23,256 nt of DNA, from positions 1-23,256 of the forward strand of contig JBPCJY010000030.1 in the NCBI GenBank assembly GCA_051004815.1, given 5' to 3'. Origin of the DNA: JBBQXY01 sp051004815 (lineage in GTDB: Bacteria; Chloroflexota; Ktedonobacteria; Ktedonobacterales; Ktedonobacteraceae). Positions 20,094 to 23,256 of the stretch are shown here, in pieces. Position numbers and translations under genes: made by a program. The notes beneath the pieces were generated by a model, which saw nothing but the letters and a program-made list of their open reading frames with translations, ran no database searches and had not been told where the DNA came from. Each line of letters starts with the position of its first letter. The stretch's first letter is position 1.

Positions 20094-22547
20094 TCAATTG
20101 GGGGTTAAGTGGAGGGTACCGGAGGCGTTTTCTTCGATGGTGGTGCGATCGAAGAGCATGGGATGGTGTTCGACGTGTAGCCAGGGTTTGATGAAGTCGG
20201 CGTAGTGTTTGCTGGCGGGATGGCCGGACTGGCCGGGCGCATGGCCGGAGACTGAGCTGTTGATGTCGGCAAGGTTGACGATCTGGCGGTACGAGGGGAC
20301 GGTGATGACAACCTCGGGCTGGTTGGGAAGCGATGCTCCCATATTAATGGTGTCGATATCGCCACCAACGGGAAATGGGCCGCGGTTGAAGATTTTGGCG
20401 AGCGGTTTTATCATGCCCAGGGGGTGATTATAGGTCATTTGGTGGATTTTGCCATAGTGCCAGCGTGTTATGTCGTCGCCCAGTTTGTCGCGCTGTTCTT
20501 CGATGCTGGCGGTGAAGGCGCAACTGAGGGCGATGGGCCACGCTTTAGGGCCGTTGGGAATGGCCGAATCCGCGAACCAGCTATCGTCACGCGCGTTCAT
20601 GAGACGAATGAGTAGTGGTTTGCTGCGGCTGGCATAGCCGTTTGTTAAGGCGAGGATGGTTGCTCCTCGGCCCAGGTAGCCCTGGATCAGCGTTTCGTCC
20701 GCACCGAACATGGCTCCGAAGACAATTTTTTCCAGTTTATGCAGGAAGGTGGTATAGATGGCTGCTGCGACGCTATCGGGTGCCAAAACATAATTCCAGG
20801 TGCGTAGGATATGCTGGGCGGCTTTTTCTAGCGGTGCATTGGTGGGGATGGCTAAGATGTGGGGGACGATCTCAACGGCGGGCAGGGCATATTGGTCGGC
20901 CTGGATGGTTGCCATATCGGCGGGTGCCAGCTTGCCTTTGCTGAGGATCAGGTCGCGAATGCGTTGCGCCCGGTAGCCGTTCAGCCATTCATTGGTAATG
21001 TAGTAGGGATAGTTGTCGTCCACGACGCGGTTATTGGCGGTGACAATAAAATGTTGCTCGGGGTTAAAGGTTTGGGGCAGTTCATCGAAGGGGATGAAGC
21101 CCGTCCACTCGTCCTCGCCTGTCCAACCGGGTGTGGGCAGCAGATGCTGGCCTTGCGCACGGATGGGAATGGCACCGGCCATCACGTAGCCAATGTTGCC
21201 TTCTTTGTCGCCATAGATCAAGTTTTGCGGCGGTACATCCCAATCGCGCAGGGCGTCGCGAAATTCTTCCCAGTTCGTGGCGCGGTCGAGTTTTTGCACG
21301 GAGGAGATGATGTTACATTGCTCTAAACCTGTCCAGCGCAAGGCCAGCGGTAGCTCAGTGGCCTGGGCATCGTGACCATTCTGAGATGTTGGGTCGGGTT
21401 TAGTCGGTAGGCTGGTCAGAATGGGGCCGTGGCGGGTGACGCGTACCTCTTCAATGACCGGTTCTTTCACGCCGCGAACCTTGATCTCTTCCTGTACGAC
21501 CTGGGCCTCTTCCCATTTGCCCTGGTATTCGTACTGGTGAGGATTTTGAGGGTTAAACTTCTCGATGTAAAGGTCCTGCGTATCGGAAATCGCGTTGGTG
21601 ATACCCCAGGCGATGTGTTCGTTATGTCCAATGATGATGCCGGGGGTGCCGGGGAAGCTGACACCGGTGACGTTGATGTCGCCCGCGACGAGGTGACATT
21701 CATACCAGATCGAGGGTACTGCTTGACCAAGGTGGGGATCGTTGCAGAGGATAGGTGAACCGGTAGTACTCATTGTGCCATCGACGACCCAGTTGTTACT
21801 GGCACCCAGCATGCCGAAACCGCTCAGTTGTTTCAACTGTTCGTATTGCTCTAACAGGCCCAGGTTGATGCCTTGATAGGCAACGCCGGGGGGAACAATC
21901 AAAGGATGTTTGGCATCGTAGCCCGCCTCCAGTTTGGCGGCGCGTTTGGCTCCAAGGGTGGCAACGACGCGGGCGCGAACGACCTCTGTCTCCCAGTTGC
22001 CGCCGAGGTTCCAGCCCATCATCTTGGCCCACTGGATGCTATCGGCAACTTGCCAAGGTGCTGGCTTGCAGCGGAGCAAGGTAAATTCAAGTGGAAGGTT
22101 GTTTTTGTGGCGTTGGATATTGGCATTGATGCCCTGTGCATACGCTTCCAGGATACGCCGACTATGTGCAGGGAGACGTTTGGTCTCGACCTGGGCAGCG
22201 CGATGCATGCCGATGCGGCGGCTTATGCGGTCAGCTTCGAGGGCCAGCGGCCCAAAAATCTCTGACAAGCGGCCCGAGCCGATGCGTCGATTGAGTTCCA
22301 TCTGCCAGAGTCGTTCCTGGGCATGGACATAGCCCTGGACGAAGAAGAGGTCGTCCTCATTCTGGGCGTATACATGTGGCACACCGTATTGATCGGTGAT
22401 AATTTCGACGGGTTCGTGTAATCCCTCTAAGCGGAGGGTACCCTGCTCGCGCGGGAGTGGACGGCGCATGAGCAGGTAGTAGGCTCCTCCTGCCAGAGCA
22501 GTCAGGCCGACAGCCGTTGCTAACGTTTTTTGCCACCAGGATGCCAT
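20094..22547 (-). CDS. Penicillin acylase-family Ntn hydrolase, membrane-anchored
   Basis: This 817-residue protein belongs to the penicillin G acylase / acyl-homoserine-lactone acylase family of N-terminal nucleophile amidases, which cleave amide-linked acyl groups outside the cytoplasm. Residues 7-27 form a signal anchor. The alpha part has G-V-P-H-V-Y-A (55-61) and F-F-V-Q-G-Y-V-H-A-Q-E-R-L-W-Q-M (68-83), both family hallmarks. The autoproteolytic site is at G248-A249 / S250-N-N-W; S250 would become the beta-chain nucleophile. P-I-L-C-N-D-P-H-L and G-I-I-I-G-H-N-E-H-I-A-W-G follow as expected. Processing would give a beta chain of about 568 residues, normal for the family. GAGGAG lies 7 bases before the ATG. 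The substrate (penicillin, cyclic lipopeptide or AHL) cannot be set from sequence. Confidence 0.92.
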   Translation of the reverse strand: MASWWQKTLATAVGLTALAGGAYYLLMRRPLPREQGTLRLEGLHEPVEIITDQYGVPHVYAQNEDDLFFVQGYVHAQERLWQMELNRRIGSGRLSEIFGPLALEADRISRRIGMHRAAQVETKRLPAHSRRILEAYAQGINANIQRHKNNLPLEFTLLRCKPAPWQVADSIQWAKMMGWNLGGNWETEVVRARVVATLGAKRAAKLEAGYDAKHPLIVPPGVAYQGINLGLLEQYEQLKQLSGFGMLGASNNWVVDGTMSTTGSPILCNDPHLGQAVPSIWYECHLVAGDINVTGVSFPGTPGIIIGHNEHIAWGITNAISDTQDLYIEKFNPQNPHQYEYQGKWEEAQVVQEEIKVRGVKEPVIEEVRVTRHGPILTSLPTKPDPTSQNGHDAQATELPLALRWTGLEQCNIISSVQKLDRATNWEEFRDALRDWDVPPQNLIYGDKEGNIGYVMAGAIPIRAQGQHLLPTPGWTGEDEWTGFIPFDELPQTFNPEQHFIVTANNRVVDDNYPYYITNEWLNGYRAQRIRDLILSKGKLAPADMATIQADQYALPAVEIVPHILAIPTNAPLEKAAQHILRTWNYVLAPDSVAAAIYTTFLHKLEKIVFGAMFGADETLIQGYLGRGATILALTNGYASRSKPLLIRLMNARDDSWFADSAIPNGPKAWPIALSCAFTASIEEQRDKLGDDITRWHYGKIHQMTYNHPLGMIKPLAKIFNRGPFPVGGDIDTINMGASLPNQPEVVITVPSYRQIVNLADINSSVSGHAPGQSGHPASKHYADFIKPWLHVEHHPMLFDRTTIEENASGTLHLTPN

Positions 22548-22618
22548 TATGTTTCTCCTCTATCGTGCTTGATGGGAAGCGTGTGATGTAGCAATCTGAA
22601 AGACTGTGTACATGTAGT

Positions 22619-22648
22619 ATTTTAGCCCTTGTAGCCACGCTTTGTCTA
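22619..22648 (-). promoter_or_regulatory. Candidate promoter of the penicillin-acylase gene
   Basis: On the minus strand TAGACA (22648-22643), 18 bases and TAAAAT (22624-22619) read toward the acylase gene about 70 bases away. It is the best candidate in this divergent intergenic region. Confidence 0.4.
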
Positions 22649-22732
22649 TCCTTGGTTTTGCTGAAACTTACGCTTGCTACAGTTCGTGGGAAGAGCAGAG
22701 TCTACTCTAAAGAAGAAATATGAGAAAACGCA

Positions 22733-23119
22733 ATGCAACAGTATCAGGGACAGGAACAAGAACAGGCGGGTACTATTCTTATCGTCGAAGACGATGTAAA
22801 TATTGGCCAGTTTCTTATTGAAGTGATTCAACAAGAGACTCCGTATAAGTTTGTCCTGACAGCGGACGGCTTAGAAGCGTTGCAGATTGCTGAAAAAATC
22901 AAGCCTCATCTGCTTATACTGAATTACCATCTTCCACACATGAATGGCATTGAACTCTATGACCGCTTGCACGCGCTCAAAGAGTTTGAAGATGTTCCCG
23001 CAATTATGGTGAGTGCGGTACTGCCTGAGCAGGAAGTGAAGCAACGTTCCATTATTGGCATTAAAAAGCCCTTTGATCTGGATATATTGTTGAATACTAT
23101 TGAGGGGCTGTTAGCCTAG
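22733..23119 (+). CDS. Stand-alone receiver-domain protein with Asn in place of the phospho-acceptor Asp
   Basis: This 128-residue single receiver domain has the CheY fold pattern: T-I-L-I-V-E-D-D (14-21), L-L-I-L-N-Y-H-L-P-H-M-N-G (60-72), P-A-I-M-V-S-A (89-95) and I-K-K-P-F (110-114). The metal-binding acids D20/D21, S94 and K112 are present. Position 64, where the family has the phosphorylated Asp, is Asn (codon AAT). The protein is therefore probably not regulated by ordinary aspartyl phosphorylation. No output domain is present. It has a weak ribosome-binding site (GAG) and a short Gln-rich N-terminus. It is divergent from the acylase gene. Confidence 0.88.
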   Translation: MQQYQGQEQEQAGTILIVEDDVNIGQFLIEVIQQETPYKFVLTADGLEALQIAEKIKPHLLILNYHLPHMNGIELYDRLHALKEFEDVPAIMVSAVLPEQEVKQRSIIGIKKPFDLDILLNTIEGLLA

Positions 23120-23145
23120 TTTCTTAACACATTCAAAACACCCAT

Positions 23146-23256
23146 TTATTCAACTGCCGCTATCTCGCCCATCCAAGCTTCTTGCTGGACTGCTTGTGCT
23201 AACTCTTCCACTAATTGTACTGTCTCTATGCTGACCGTTACGACTTTCCCTAGTAG
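23146..23256 (-). CDS. C-terminal end of an unidentified protein, cut by the window edge
   Basis: A minus-strand frame enters from the right edge and runs 36 codons without a stop before TAA at 23148-23146. It reads LLGKVVTVSIETVQLVEELA then Q-A-V-Q-Q-E-A-W-M-G-E-I-A-A-V-E, a plausible amphipathic helix. It would be convergent with the receiver gene with a 26-bp gap. The fragment is too short to identify; an open run of this length could also be chance. Confidence 0.4.
   Translation of the reverse strand, partial: LLGKVVTVSIETVQLVEELAQAVQQEAWMGEIAAVE

Noticed and set aside
19228..20097. A 289-codon minus-strand frame opposite the flavin oxidoreductase gene
   Set aside because: It is antisense to a clear enzyme, has no domain-like pattern, and is rich in His, Pro and Arg as expected for a shadow frame.

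Overview
The window looks like chromosomal DNA of a GC-moderate, multi-gene-family-rich bacterium. My best guess is a member of Chloroflexota, class Ktedonobacteria. This is inferred from the mix of gene types (a receiver-DUF4388-roadblock protein, a DoxX-Rieske fusion, a very long beta-CASP protein, an ECF41-type sigma factor, NfeD/flotillin) and from many short intergenic palindromes. It is not proven, because no rRNA or marker gene is present. I see no tRNA, rRNA, CRISPR array, transposase or phage gene.

Layout. (1) 147-3309, minus strand: a complete energy-coupling-factor (ECF) vitamin or cofactor importer in the order S component, EcfA1, EcfA2, EcfT. It is driven by a consensus promoter at 3474-3502 with a leader of about 160 nt. 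(2) 3629-4330, minus: ribose-5-phosphate isomerase A with its own promoter. (3) 4718-6712, plus: a receiver-DUF4388-roadblock signalling protein and a 43-residue single-pass membrane protein. The latter overlaps the end of the convergent pspA-like gene. (4) 6701-11179, minus: what looks like an envelope-maintenance cluster. It holds an EspR-like HTH regulator, a small two-TM protein, an NfeD protein with a histidine-rich loop, a flotillin and a PspA/IM30 protein. (5) 11461-15192, minus: a 1243-residue metallo-beta-lactamase/beta-CASP protein with three C-terminal repeats that I read as KH-like. (6) 15449-17075: a carboxymuconolactone decarboxylase (CMD) gene divergent from an ECF41/SigJ-type sigma factor. 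Between them is a tandemly duplicated unit carrying matches to the ECF41 promoter (TGTCACA-N16-CGTC) on both strands. (7) 17108-22547: a VOC-family protein, a DoxX-Rieske fusion, a luciferase-like flavin oxidoreductase and a membrane-anchored penicillin-acylase-type Ntn hydrolase. (8) 22733-23119, plus: a stand-alone receiver protein whose phospho-acceptor Asp is replaced by Asn. The C-terminus of another minus-strand gene follows, cut by the right edge.

How the parts work together. The ECF genes form one transport complex. The HTH/NfeD/flotillin/PspA set plausibly senses and repairs membrane damage. The sigma factor and CMD gene form a probably self-regulated pair, and their control region is the most striking non-coding structure in the window. 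The two ECF ATPases each lack one catalytic-loop residue, and both losses fall in the same composite ATP site, which suggests an asymmetric motor. Several palindromic elements, some with perfect arms of 15-28 bp, are scattered between genes and look like small non-autonomous repeats.
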